From an uncultured Myxococcales bacterium (GTDB lineage Bacteria; Myxococcota_A; UBA9042): a DNA stretch of 39,810 nt. Numbering within the stretch: the first letter of the stretch is position 1; each line of letters opens with the position of its first letter. Of this stretch, positions 1-8,529 are shown one piece after another. The notes below the pieces were generated by a model, which saw only the letters and a program-made list of their open reading frames with translations, searched no databases and was not told the DNA's origin. The stretch lies in contig CAIMEY010000019.1 in NCBI GenBank assembly GCA_903840165.1, positions 1 through 39,810 on the forward strand, written 5' to 3'. The translations under genes were made by a program, and so were the position numbers.

Positions 1-52
1 CCAGCGCGGTCTTCTGCTCGGCGGTAAACTGGCGACGGGGACGACGGGACAT
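1..52 (-). mobile_element. Insertion-sequence OrfA, 5' end only (IS3-type, tentative)
   Basis: The minus strand from base 52 reads M-S-R-R-P-R-R-Q-F-T-A-E-Q-K-T-A-L and runs off the window. A basic stretch followed by (R/K)xF(T/S)xE(F/Q)K is typical of the N-terminal helix-turn-helix of IS3-family OrfA proteins. A strong ribosome site, AGGAGG, lies five bases before the ATG. The sequence TGTCCCGCCCCAGCCG at about 103-118 (read on the minus strand) has the look of an IS terminal inverted repeat. If so, the element ends near base 118. The family call rests on 17 residues only. Confidence 0.5.
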
Positions 53-154
53 GGAAACCTCCTGGCCGTGTGAATAGCACAGCCGCTGGGTCTGTCACGT
101 TTCGGCTGGGGCGGGACAGCCGCAGACGTCGAGGGTGAATACAGGTTTCCGGAT

Positions 155-793
155 TTGCCAGTTCCTGACCTTGTGCGCGGTTTGGTGCAGGAACGGCTGA
201 TCCACAATCTGTTTGAAATCGTCAGCCCCAACGGTGTCTTCCCGATGCTGTACGTTCTTCAGTATGTGCTTCACAAGGGCGTCGTTGATCCCACGCTCCG
301 AAGCAACTTCCGAAAGAGCTGTCATAACAACGAACTGGCGACCATTGTTGGCGGCCTGGAGAACTGGGGGCTCATTGAGCGCGACTACACGGGCGTCAAT
401 GGCGGCGGAAACTGCGATGGGCAATGGCACTCTACCAAGCGTGGGGACTACTATCATGGGGAACTCGTCCAGGCGACAGAATACCAGGAGGCTTGCCACG
501 GGAGTTTCACGAACTATTTCACGGAAATGTCACGACAACCTATCGTAGAGAATTCGATTATCGACTTTCTTCGTCACGCGTCAGAACACCCTGCCCCTCG
601 TCCCATCAGCGACGTATTTCAAGGCTATCTGTCCAGCGAGTACGCAACAACTGATATAGAATTCAGCAAGTTCGTGAGCGTCTGCAAAAAGCTCAAGCTG
701 CTAACCCCGATCGAACATTCTTGGGCGCTTGCAGCACAGACGCGCGTCAATCTTGAGTATTGCCGCAAGTTGAGCAAAGCACGGGGCATGTGA
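155..793 (+). CDS. Hypothetical winged-helix-like protein, probably 5'-truncated
   Basis: A 212-aa protein of unknown function with lower GC than the metabolic genes downstream. Residues ~30-110 alternate helices with a 'WGLIERD ... W-STKRGDYY' pattern, which resembles a winged-helix domain (recognition helix, then wing ending in a T/S-x-x-G turn). No signal peptide or membrane segment is seen. The assigned start is a TTG without a clear ribosome site. The same frame is open back to base 74, and residues E-Y-R-F-P-D-L-P-V just upstream look like coding sequence. I infer that the native start was lost when the insertion element at 1-118 arrived. It may be a nonfunctional remnant. Confidence 0.45.
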   Translation: MPVPDLVRGLVQERLIHNLFEIVSPNGVFPMLYVLQYVLHKGVVDPTLRSNFRKSCHNNELATIVGGLENWGLIERDYTGVNGGGNCDGQWHSTKRGDYYHGELVQATEYQEACHGSFTNYFTEMSRQPIVENSIIDFLRHASEHPAPRPISDVFQGYLSSEYATTDIEFSKFVSVCKKLKLLTPIEHSWALAAQTRVNLEYCRKLSKARGM

Positions 794-878
794 CGATAGA
801 CGACCGAGCGCAGCTGACCGCGGGCAACAGACCGTTTGGGCGACCGAGCGACCAGCGTCGGGCTGCACCGGCGGTCTT

Positions 879-1752
879 TCACCCTCCCAGCCCCTGCACC
901 TCCCCCAAGAACGGCTCAACCAGCACGGCCAACGCCTCGGCCTGCGCCCATGCCTTGGGTTGCTGAGTCCGCACAGCTTGTTCCGTCGCCGAGGCACAGG
1001 CTTGCACTTCGCGCGCAAACAGCTCGCCGCAGCCACCCTTGACCGAGTGCGCCAGCCGGGCCAGCGCCGCTGCATCCGGCCTCGCGGATCCGCCCAGGCA
1101 CGGGCCCCATCTCCGTGATGACCAACTGCAGCAAACAAGCCTGGGATGCTTCGCGCCCCGCGAAACGCTGCGTCAACGCCGCCGAGTCGATGAGGTCATC
1201 GGTTGGCTCAACCGCCTTTGCCTCTTGAATAACCGTCACCGCGACTTCGAGCGCCTTGGGCAAACGCTTGGCGTGCTGCAAAATCGTCAGAACCAGCGCT
1301 TCCTGCTCAATCGGCTTGGTAATCGTCGCCACGATGCCGGTTCGCCGGCATGCCTGGGCGTGCTGCTCCATCGCGTGCGCCGTTTGCCCCACCACCGGCA
1401 GTTCGGGCGCCACCGCCAAAGTCGCCCGCGTGGCGTCCAGACCGTCAATGACGGGCATCTGCCAATCCGTCAAAATCAGGTCAAAATCCGCCGGATCCTA
1501 GGCCACGGCATCCTCGGCCAGCCGCGGTCAGAGCTACCGTAGCGCCAAAAACGCGGTTGACGTAGAGGTAGCGGCCGTCGGGCGTACAGCAGAAGATCGG
1601 GTCGCTTGATTCGTCCAGCAAGGCGCGGTGGAGCTCATGGTCGTCGTGAAGCGCAGCCAAGGCCGCTTGGCGACGTGGATTTCTCCCAGGACCTCGACTT
1701 GAGGCTCGGTCGTTGACGCGGGTAACCCTAGGTCGCCGAACGTCTCGCCCAT
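879..1752 (-). pseudogene. Decayed hybrid histidine kinase (PAS / receiver / Hpt remnants)
   Basis: Three recognisable pieces lie in order on the minus strand but in different frames. About 1545-1640 encodes a PAS-like piece (S-D-P-I-F-C-C-T-P-D-G-R-Y-L-Y-V-N-R). About 1190-1497 encodes the second half of a receiver domain (D-L-I-L-T-D-W-Q-M-P-V-I-D-G, then the K of I-T-K-P). About 879-1070 encodes an Hpt domain with its phosphorylatable His (L-A-H-S-V-K-G-G, His codon 1047-1049) ending at the TGA at 881-879. An in-frame TAG lies at 1500-1498 just before the receiver piece. A frameshift in about 1070-1110 separates receiver from Hpt. No HisKA or HATPase domain lies between PAS and receiver, so a large deletion is likely. 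The 5' limit (ATG at 1752, M-G-E-T-F-G-D-L-G) is approximate and also out of frame with the PAS piece. Confidence 0.7.
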
Positions 1753-2006
1753 GCTGGTCGCCCTCGGCACGCCCCGCAACACGCGCCAGCCGACGCCAGT
1801 GTCCCGGCATCTGCAGGCGACGTCAACGTGGCTGTAGATGGCTGCGTGGCCAGTGGTCCAAAGCAATCCATCGGTAACTACCTATTATTACACAGTAAGT
1901 CTCAACTTGACGCCGTCCTAGAGGGGGCGCAAAGTACCGGCGCCGATCCGCTCGGCACGCCCCGTCGCCGCGCCGATGACAGAAGCCGTCCGCCAAAGGA
2001 AACACC
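1753..2006. other. Gene-free stretch upstream of tdh
   Basis: No convincing gene was found here. It contains an AT-rich block, TACCTATTATTACA (1879-1892), in the same orientation as tdh, and a TTGACG at 1907-1912 that could be a -35 box, although no good -10 follows at 16-18 bp. The same 14-mer occurs upstream of the fibrinogen-like gene that starts at 25972. Confidence 0.4.
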
Positions 2007-3038
2007 ATGAAAGCTCTCGTAAAAAGCAAGCGCGAACCCGGTTTGGAGATGCAGGATCTGCCGATCCCCAGCATTGGCCCCAACGACGTGCTGATTCGCA
2101 TCCACAAGTCCGCGATTTGTGGCACAGATATGCACATTTGGAACTGGGATGCCTGGAGCCAGCGCACCATCCCCGTGCCGATGCACGTTGGCCATGAGTA
2201 CGTTGGTATTATTGAGAAAGTGGGCGGTGAAGTGCAAGGCTACAAGGTCGGCGACCGCGTCTCGGGCGAAGGCCACATCGTCTGCGGCCACTGCCGCAAT
2301 TGCCGCGCTGGTAAACGGCATTTGTGCCCAAATACCCAAGGCGTAGGCGTCAACCGCCCCGGCTCCTTTGCCGAATACTTGAGCCTGCCCGCCGTCAACC
2401 TGTTCAAGGTGCCCGAAGGCATTTCCGACGAATTAGCCAGTATTTTCGACCCCTACGGCAACGCAACGCACACCGCCTTGTCCTTTGACTTGGTCGGCGA
2501 GGACGTGCTGATCACCGGCGCCGGGCCCATTGGCATCATGGCTGCCGCGATCGCCAAGTACGTGGGTGCGCGCAACGTCGTGATTACAGACGTCAATGCC
2601 TACCGTTTGGACCTAGCCAAGAAGCTGGGCGCCACCCGCGCTGTCGACGTATCGCGCGAAAAACTCAGTGATGTCATCCGGGAACTGGGCATGACCGAGG
2701 GCTTTGACGTCGGCCTGGAAATGAGCGGCAACGCTTCGGCTTTCCGCGACATGCTCGGCTCCATGGCCAATGGCGGCCGCATCGCCTTGCTGGGCATCTT
2801 GCCCGACAATGCCGGCATCGACTGGAGTCAGGTCATCTTCAAAGGCCTGTTCCTCAAGGGCATTTACGGCCGCGAGATGTTCGAAACCTGGTACAAAATG
2901 GCCGCGATGATCCAAGGCGGGCTCAACATCGCGCCCATCATCACGCACCGCTTCCCAATTGACGATTTCCGCTTGGGTTTTGAAGCGATGGGCAGCGGCC
3001 AATCCGGCAAAGTGATTCTGGACTGGGGCGTGAAATAG
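2007..3038 (+). CDS. tdh: L-threonine 3-dehydrogenase
   Basis: A 343-aa zinc-dependent medium-chain dehydrogenase that oxidises L-threonine to 2-amino-3-ketobutyrate with NAD+ in the cytosol. Visible residues are the catalytic zinc site C38 with T40 and H43 (A-I-C-G-T-D-M-H) and H63-E64 (G-H-E-Y-V-G), the structural zinc cysteines C93, C96, C99 and C107, and a Rossmann G-A-G-P-I-G near 171. Length is that of E. coli Tdh. The start is ATG with AAAGGAAACACC upstream. The usual partner kbl (2-amino-3-ketobutyrate CoA ligase) is not adjacent, so the gene stands alone. It converges on the maoC-like gene, with a hairpin between them. Confidence 0.96.
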   Translation: MKALVKSKREPGLEMQDLPIPSIGPNDVLIRIHKSAICGTDMHIWNWDAWSQRTIPVPMHVGHEYVGIIEKVGGEVQGYKVGDRVSGEGHIVCGHCRNCRAGKRHLCPNTQGVGVNRPGSFAEYLSLPAVNLFKVPEGISDELASIFDPYGNATHTALSFDLVGEDVLITGAGPIGIMAAAIAKYVGARNVVITDVNAYRLDLAKKLGATRAVDVSREKLSDVIRELGMTEGFDVGLEMSGNASAFRDMLGSMANGGRIALLGILPDNAGIDWSQVIFKGLFLKGIYGREMFETWYKMAAMIQGGLNIAPIITHRFPIDDFRLGFEAMGSGQSGKVILDWGVK

Positions 3039-3068
3039 CGTAAGGGTCTGTCGCGACAGCGGATTCTC

Positions 3069-3087
3069 GGCCCACGACTCATGGGCC
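3069..3087. terminator. Hairpin between convergent tdh and maoC-like genes
   Basis: A perfect 6-bp stem, GGCCCA / TGGGCC, with a 7-base loop sits between two convergent genes. A second small palindrome, CTGTCGCGACAG, is at 3049-3060 or within a base or two of it. There is no T-run on either side, so this is at best a weak or factor-assisted bidirectional terminator. Confidence 0.3.
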
Positions 3088-3097
3088 CGTCTCCGCG

Positions 3098-3967
3098 CTA
3101 CAGCGCCTGCACCGACCCGTACAGGTGCCGCGTCTGTCCATCCCGGCTCAGCAACGCAAAGCCAATGCCGCCATGGGGTTGGGCAAAGGTGCGCAGGGCC
3201 ACCGTGCTCGGCAGCAGGACCGGCCGGCGGAAATGCACTTCGCACACGCGGGGATAGCTCGGCAAATCGTCGCCGCTCTCCGCCAGCACGCGCCCGAGGA
3301 GCCACATGCCGTGGGCGATGGCGCGCGGAAAGCCAAAAGCCTTTGCAGTCCAGGCATATTGGTGAATCGGATTCCAATCCCCCGCCACCCTCGCGTAGCG
3401 GCGGCCCATATCGACGGGAACGTGCACCATCACTGAGCGCAAAGACGGCGACTCAACCTGCGCCGACTGCGGCGATTTCTCCTTCTTTGTCTTTGACTTA
3501 CCTCGCACCAAGGCCGTCAGTTCACTGCGCCAGCGCAGCTCCCCCGCCACGGTCGCTTCAGTCACGACCTGCACTTGGGTGCCCTGGTCCACCGTTTCGC
3601 ACCGGGCCAGCCACGTGGTCAGCTCCACGGCCTCCGTGTCGGCAATCGACTGCAATTGCTCAATCCGATTGCGGACATGGACAATCCCCATCGCCGGGAC
3701 GGGAAAGGCCGGGTCGGTGAACATCGCCACATGCAGCGGCCCCGCCGCCACCTGGGGCCAGGTCATCGGCAGAGTTCCGTCTGCTGCAAAACCGCAGATT
3801 CGCCGATACTTGCCTAGCAATCGGTGATCAAACACTTGAGGCAGCAACCGCGTCAGGTGCCGAGGCTCCTGGGCCGCCAAGTCCTGGGCCGAAGGGCTTT
3901 TGCGCCCACCGGTCAAGGCCCGAAGCCAGGACGGCAACAAGGCTGGCGATTTTTCAAGAATCTTCAC
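3098..3967 (-). CDS. MaoC-like (R)-hydratase / dehydratase family protein
   Basis: A 289-aa double hot-dog protein. The C-terminal half carries the hydratase signature A-G-D-W-N-P-I-H followed by A-K-A-F-G-F-P-R-A-I-A-H-G-M-W. The Asp and His of the D-x-x-x-x-H segment are the catalytic pair in (R)-specific enoyl-CoA hydratases. The N-terminal half looks like a degenerate second hot-dog. The likely role is acyl-CoA hydration in fatty-acid or polyester metabolism; the substrate is unknown. It starts with GTG (A-A-G-G-G-G ribosome site) only 4 bases after the stop of the 617-aa gene, so the two are translationally linked. A Lys-rich linker (G-K-S-K-T-K-K-E-K) joins the halves. Confidence 0.85.
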   Translation of the reverse strand: MKILEKSPALLPSWLRALTGGRKSPSAQDLAAQEPRHLTRLLPQVFDHRLLGKYRRICGFAADGTLPMTWPQVAAGPLHVAMFTDPAFPVPAMGIVHVRNRIEQLQSIADTEAVELTTWLARCETVDQGTQVQVVTEATVAGELRWRSELTALVRGKSKTKKEKSPQSAQVESPSLRSVMVHVPVDMGRRYARVAGDWNPIHQYAWTAKAFGFPRAIAHGMWLLGRVLAESGDDLPSYPRVCEVHFRRPVLLPSTVALRTFAQPHGGIGFALLSRDGQTRHLYGSVQAL

Positions 3968-3971
3968 GCGT

Positions 3972-5825
3972 TCACCCCTTTGATCCCGAGACTGGCCAGA
4001 CCGCCTTTTCGGCCCAAGCCCGCGGCCAAGCTGAGCCCGAATTGCCTAGAATCTCGCGGCCATCGGGCGACGCAGCAAAATTGCCCACATCGGCAAAAGC
4101 CCTTTCTGCATTGAGCTTTCCGTCGCGCTTGCGCATGGGCTGCAGGGCACCACCTTGGGCCAGGCGCACCGCTTCATGGGGCCCAACGCGCAAATCCACC
4201 AGGGCCCCTTGCCGAGCGGCATTGAGCAATTGCTCTTCATTACCAATGGGATCGGTCATCGTCTTGGCCTTGAGGGTCCAGACCAGCAGGCTCGTCGGCG
4301 TGCGACCCGGGTAGGCCTGGGCAAGAAGGTCTTCAACCTCATAAAACTGCTTGCCAATGTCATTTTGATTGACCGGTCCCGCCATCAAGCAACAACCGCC
4401 CAGGAGGTCGCAATCCGCTGGTAAGTCAACTGTTCCCATGAGTTCTGCGACCAACGTACCTCGACTTGCCGCAGCACCCATGGCCCGCACCGCCATCAGC
4501 CAATCCAGCCCCGCCTGCTCCACCTCAGGTCGGCTCAGACCCCCGATGTAAATGCGCTGCCCAACCAGGGCAAAGGCCTTGCGCCCCTTCTCGGCATTGC
4601 GCGAAAACGCTTTGCCCGTAGGCAGATCCGCCCACAGCGGCAGGTCGGCAATCAGCCGGTCCGTCACATGGTTGAGCTGCTGGCGAACGCCGCGCAGCCT
4701 TTCCTTGCCCCCCGGCGTGAGCACATCGATGCGTTCTAACAACAGCAATTTCTTAGACAACTCCCGATCAACGCCGGTCCAATGCGCAAAGGCGTTATAG
4801 GCCGCACGTCCGGCCATCAGGGTCAAATCCTCAGAAACGTCCATGTCTTGGCGCGTTTGGTACTGGGGCGGCGCCTTTTCCTCGGCATTGACGCCCGGCA
4901 TAATCCGCTCACTGCGAAAAGCCATCAGGTTGGCGGCAATCTTGCGACAAGTCCCTGTCTCCAGGTCGATTTCCTCCCCCGGCAGCGCCTGCCCCACCTG
5001 CACCACCAAGCCGACGCGCCAGCCTAGGTGCCGCTCCGCCAAGGTCAGGCCGCAGAGTTCCTCCAAAGCGTGCGCCACGGGCCGATTCGCCTCGCGGCCG
5101 ACGCCGCAAAAAGGCGCCATCAAGGACTGGGCGCGCCTGTGACCGCCCGACGCAAGAACCGTCGCCCTTTCACTGACATCGGCCAGGATGCCGATGTGCA
5201 AGTGTTGCAAATAGCCGATGCTCGGAATGTCATCTTCGTAATGAAAACGTTTACGATAGATACGCCAAGGTACTGAGCCCAAAGACAAACCTGGCTTGTG
5301 GCCTGCAAGGGTCAGCAGCATGGTAAACGGCGTGCGGTAGGGCCGTGCAAGAATCACATGGGTGTACGCGGCGTTATCGAGCACCGGCGCTTCCAGATGC
5401 CGCAGAGAACGCAGCAGGTGGCCGATTCGCGCCGAATCCTCAGGACCAAAGCTGACTTGCCGGTGGCCACGAAAATTGGTGGATTGCCGCGAGCTGAGAA
5501 TGCCAAGGCTGGCCTCCTCAAACAATTCCTGTTCCGTCACAGGCAATTGGCTGGGCGCAAAGCCGGTCGGTCGCGTCATCGACAGCAGTTGCAGGGCCTG
5601 CGCCGCCTCTGCCCGAGTCAGGGGCACGCGGGTCCGGTAGCCCACGGGCGAGGTACTCTCCAAAGACCGCGGTAATGTATAGCGATTCGCCTTGGCACCC
5701 TCGGCCGGAAAGTCCGCAGCTCGACGCCAGCGCTGCGTCAGGGGCGGCGGCGTAATCGGAGTTACTTCAAGGGGTTTAGGCGCACGGTCGGCGTGCAAGG
5801 GCCGCTCTGAGCGATGGGGCGACAT
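3972..5825 (-). CDS. Unknown 617-aa cytoplasmic protein
   Basis: I do not recognise a family. The start is set at ATG 5825 because a GTGAGG ribosome site lies six bases before it; the frame is open further upstream but that stretch has no better start. No signal peptide or membrane segment is seen. A Pro-rich N-terminus (residues ~15-40) precedes a mixed alpha/beta body with a conserved-looking H-Y-E-D-D-I-P-S-I-G-Y-L-Q segment and a Cys pair (L-L-G-G-C-C-L-M) late in the protein. It sits between the DUF3352-like protein (58-bp gap) and the maoC-like gene (4-bp gap), so co-expression with acyl metabolism is plausible, but a specific role would be guesswork. Confidence 0.75.
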   Translation of the reverse strand: MSPHRSERPLHADRAPKPLEVTPITPPPLTQRWRRAADFPAEGAKANRYTLPRSLESTSPVGYRTRVPLTRAEAAQALQLLSMTRPTGFAPSQLPVTEQELFEEASLGILSSRQSTNFRGHRQVSFGPEDSARIGHLLRSLRHLEAPVLDNAAYTHVILARPYRTPFTMLLTLAGHKPGLSLGSVPWRIYRKRFHYEDDIPSIGYLQHLHIGILADVSERATVLASGGHRRAQSLMAPFCGVGREANRPVAHALEELCGLTLAERHLGWRVGLVVQVGQALPGEEIDLETGTCRKIAANLMAFRSERIMPGVNAEEKAPPQYQTRQDMDVSEDLTLMAGRAAYNAFAHWTGVDRELSKKLLLLERIDVLTPGGKERLRGVRQQLNHVTDRLIADLPLWADLPTGKAFSRNAEKGRKAFALVGQRIYIGGLSRPEVEQAGLDWLMAVRAMGAAASRGTLVAELMGTVDLPADCDLLGGCCLMAGPVNQNDIGKQFYEVEDLLAQAYPGRTPTSLLVWTLKAKTMTDPIGNEEQLLNAARQGALVDLRVGPHEAVRLAQGGALQPMRKRDGKLNAERAFADVGNFAASPDGREILGNSGSAWPRAWAEKAVWPVSGSKG

Positions 5826-5883
5826 AGGTGCCTCACGTTCTTGGAATAGAATTGGATGATCCAGGATTTTATTGTGGTTTCCC

Positions 5884-7554
5884 TTACTCGCCGGCAGGGG
5901 CCTCGGGCGCTGTAGCAGGTGCAGGTAGCGCGGCTTGTGCTGCTGAAGGGGCCAGCGCGGCACGCTGCAGGCGCAAGAAGGACTGACCGATGAGTGCCGC
6001 CAAGGCCTGCCATTGCCCGGGATTTCCATGGGTTTGCGCCAGTAAGCCATGGGCATCCAGACGCACAGTCAAGGCGGCACCTGCAGCCGGACTCTGAGGC
6101 GCGGCTAAGGCACCGGAAATCAGAGCGAACACGGTCTCGGGCTCCAGCGCCGAGGCGACTTCAGTACCCGTTAAGCTCTCAGAAGAAGACAGGTTTTGCC
6201 CTGCTATCAGGACCTGTGCGTCCGATGCCAGCCACAGTAGATCGCCCTGCCGCACGCCAACCGCCTGTATACCCTTGATACTCAGGGTAAATCCCTGCAT
6301 GCTGCCGATGGGCGTTGCCGTAACCGTCGCGCCACGCTTGACAGCTAACCCCTTGAGTTTCTCCACCAAAGCGTCCGCGGCCTTGGGGTCTTGCACTGCC
6401 AGGGCCACCCGCCAGGCGGGCGTCGTCGCGACCGACCCTTTGGCATCCACCTGCACGGCAACCAAGAGATGTCCTGAGAACGCTTGCACAAGATCGTCCC
6501 AGCCAAAGCCGAGGGCCAGGGGCATGAACATGCGTCCGGCGGCAACGGCACCTCGCGCCTCGGTCATTTGGCTTGGAATCAGGGCAGTTACGCCATCAAA
6601 TGCGTCCTTGAGGTTCACCGATAGCTGCAGCATCAGCCAACCAGAGCGCGGCATCCACTTTGTAAAATCAGGGGCTTTGCTGACAGGCAGCAGCAGTTTG
6701 CGCAGTGCATCGACGCCATCGGTGGAGGCGGACAGGCGCGCCCCCGTGCTATCGCCCGTGTACAGACCGAAGGAACGGAAGAGGTGGGCCTCATAGGCTG
6801 CGATTTGCAGCGTCGTCTCAGGCAGTTCCATGGCCTTGGCCGCTGCCAAAAGGCCGTCCGCGTGCAGGTAGGCTAGGCCCCGCCAGCCGGTGGGGACATG
6901 ATCGAAGGCCACACGGAAAGATGCGTCTCGGTCTAGGGTTGGCCCGTCATCAGTCAACAACTTCTTTAGATTTTCGCCGTTCTTGGCAGCATCTGTCGCC
7001 GAGGTCAGCGGCGATAGGAACGTCCAGCCCTGGCGCTCGCCCGCTAGAAGCTGCGAACCGGGCAATTCTATAGGGTGAACGCCCGATTCAAACCATGCCG
7101 CTGGGGGCTTGTGGCCCAGCCGAGCAGTCAGCCAGCTCGACAGTCTTTCGCGGTCGGTGATGCGAACTAGCCCAACAAAGTTCGGTTTTTTGCGACCATC
7201 AATCAGGCGGTCGTCGGCTGCAATCGCTACGCCCGCCTCCGGATCGATGCCAATGCCTTGCCAGCCCGCCGCCGTTGAAGGATCAAATCCAATGACATCC
7301 TTGCGTTTTGTCGGATCGAGGAAGGCTGGCAGCGGCGCCCGCAGCTCGGCGGGTAGAGAGGCCGTCAAGGTATCGACCCGGCGGACAACGCCGTCCAGGC
7401 CCTCGAAGCCAAGAAAGCCCATGGAATCTTTAGCACTTAGAACCCTGGCTACCCGTGGTCCCGGCGCGGAAACCGCCATGAGCCACCAGGCCAGGGCCCC
7501 GGCGACCAGGAACGTCAGGGCGACTGCGACGCCGAGCAAAACGGGCTTCTTCAT
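5884..7554 (-). CDS. Membrane-anchored DUF3352-like protein
   Basis: A 556-aa protein with one N-terminal membrane segment (residues ~4-26: M-K-K-P-V-L-L-G-V-A then a long hydrophobic run) and a large extracytoplasmic region. The body shows repeated 'F-x-G-L-V-R-I-T-D-R-E-R-L-x-x-W-L' and 'A-L-A-V-Q-D-P-K-A-A-D-A-L-V-E-K-L-K' modules. This is the pattern of the poorly characterised DUF3352 family, in which paired subdomains recur. The assignment is by resemblance. The start was chosen at ATG 7554 because AAGGA precedes it by six bases, although the frame is open to 7593. It is the middle gene of the glpD-to-maoC run. Confidence 0.7.
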   Translation of the reverse strand: MKKPVLLGVAVALTFLVAGALAWWLMAVSAPGPRVARVLSAKDSMGFLGFEGLDGVVRRVDTLTASLPAELRAPLPAFLDPTKRKDVIGFDPSTAAGWQGIGIDPEAGVAIAADDRLIDGRKKPNFVGLVRITDRERLSSWLTARLGHKPPAAWFESGVHPIELPGSQLLAGERQGWTFLSPLTSATDAAKNGENLKKLLTDDGPTLDRDASFRVAFDHVPTGWRGLAYLHADGLLAAAKAMELPETTLQIAAYEAHLFRSFGLYTGDSTGARLSASTDGVDALRKLLLPVSKAPDFTKWMPRSGWLMLQLSVNLKDAFDGVTALIPSQMTEARGAVAAGRMFMPLALGFGWDDLVQAFSGHLLVAVQVDAKGSVATTPAWRVALAVQDPKAADALVEKLKGLAVKRGATVTATPIGSMQGFTLSIKGIQAVGVRQGDLLWLASDAQVLIAGQNLSSSESLTGTEVASALEPETVFALISGALAAPQSPAAGAALTVRLDAHGLLAQTHGNPGQWQALAALIGQSFLRLQRAALAPSAAQAALPAPATAPEAPAGE

Positions 7555-7704
7555 CGAATTCCTTGAGTTGGAGCGCTGACGCGGACTGGACAAGACCAGA
7601 CTGTACGCGGCCGCACGCGGGCAGGCAAGGGCTGGATGGCCCGGTGCACAGCGCGCCGCCCTTGGCGCTCCGGGCCAAGTAGGATGCCCTGGCCCTGGGC
7701 AGCG

Positions 7705-8529
7705 CTAAAGCGCCAACTTCGCAGAACGATGGGCATATTCTAGCATCGCTGCATAGGCCGGTGTGCTAGCGACCACCATGCCGTCATACTGGGTTTTGCG
7801 CAGGTTGAACTGCAGGGGTCGACCATGAAGATCCGTCGCCATTCCGCCAGCTTCACTGAGAATCAGTGATCCAGCGGCTGCGTCCCACTCGCTGCGCGGC
7901 ATCGCCGTAGCGTGGCCGTCAAAGCGCCCCGCGGCCACCAGGGCCATCTTGTAGGCGAGGCTGCCCAGGGGCGTCATCTGCGCGATCGGCAGCACGCCCT
8001 GCCACAACCCGTTTGAGATATCGCTATGCGATACAAGCACTTGCGGTGATTCCGCGCTGAACGTAGACCGGCTCTGCAGCCTGCCGCCCAACTGGTCATG
8101 GGCACCCTGCCCGACCTGAGCAAAAAAACGCTCTCCGGTCGAAGGGTTAGCAATCACCCCTAGCAAAGGACCAACGCCCGTTTCCACTAGGCCCACGGAC
8201 ACGCAGAACTCAGGCCGCCCGGCCAGCATGGAGCGGGTACCGTCGATGGGGTCCACCACCCAAACATACTGGTATTGCAGGCGTTCATCGTTGTCGGCCG
8301 TCTCTTCACTGAGCCAGCCCGCTTGGGGAAACAGGCCACGCAACTGCCCAAAAAGAAATCGGTCTACCGCAATGTCAACGCTGGTCACCGGCGACTGGTC
8401 TTGCTTGTGCCAGTCCTGCATGGGCCGACTCAGCAGATCAAGGCAAAGTTGGCACGCCGCATCGACAATTGCACCAACGTCCTCCAAAAGAGGCAGCGCC
8501 GGGATCGACTGGGTCAGGTCAGGCCGCAT
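7705..8529 (-). CDS. cysQ: 3'(2'),5'-bisphosphate nucleotidase / inositol monophosphatase family (CysQ-like)
   Basis: A 274-aa Mg2+-dependent phosphatase of the IMPase superfamily. It shows the metal-ligand Glu pair (S-E-E-T, ~74-77), motif 1 D-P-I-D-G-T (93-98), and motif 2 W-D-A-A-A-G-S-L-I-L-S-E-A-G-G near the C-terminus. S-P-V-T-S-V-D at ~46-52 matches the early motif of the CysQ/PAP-phosphatase branch. The likely substrate is PAP (sulfate assimilation) or an inositol phosphate; sequence alone cannot separate these. The start is ATG 8529, overlapping the glpD stop by 11 bp (ATGCGGCCTGA), so translation is coupled to glpD. Confidence 0.85.
   Translation of the reverse strand: MRPDLTQSIPALPLLEDVGAIVDAACQLCLDLLSRPMQDWHKQDQSPVTSVDIAVDRFLFGQLRGLFPQAGWLSEETADNDERLQYQYVWVVDPIDGTRSMLAGRPEFCVSVGLVETGVGPLLGVIANPSTGERFFAQVGQGAHDQLGGRLQSRSTFSAESPQVLVSHSDISNGLWQGVLPIAQMTPLGSLAYKMALVAAGRFDGHATAMPRSEWDAAAGSLILSEAGGMATDLHGRPLQFNLRKTQYDGMVVASTPAYAAMLEYAHRSAKLAL

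Noticed and set aside
2007..3038. Generic sorbitol or alcohol dehydrogenase call for tdh
   Set aside because: Length, the [11 protein letters not shown] segment and the R-E-M-F-E-T-W-Y-K region match threonine 3-dehydrogenase specifically.
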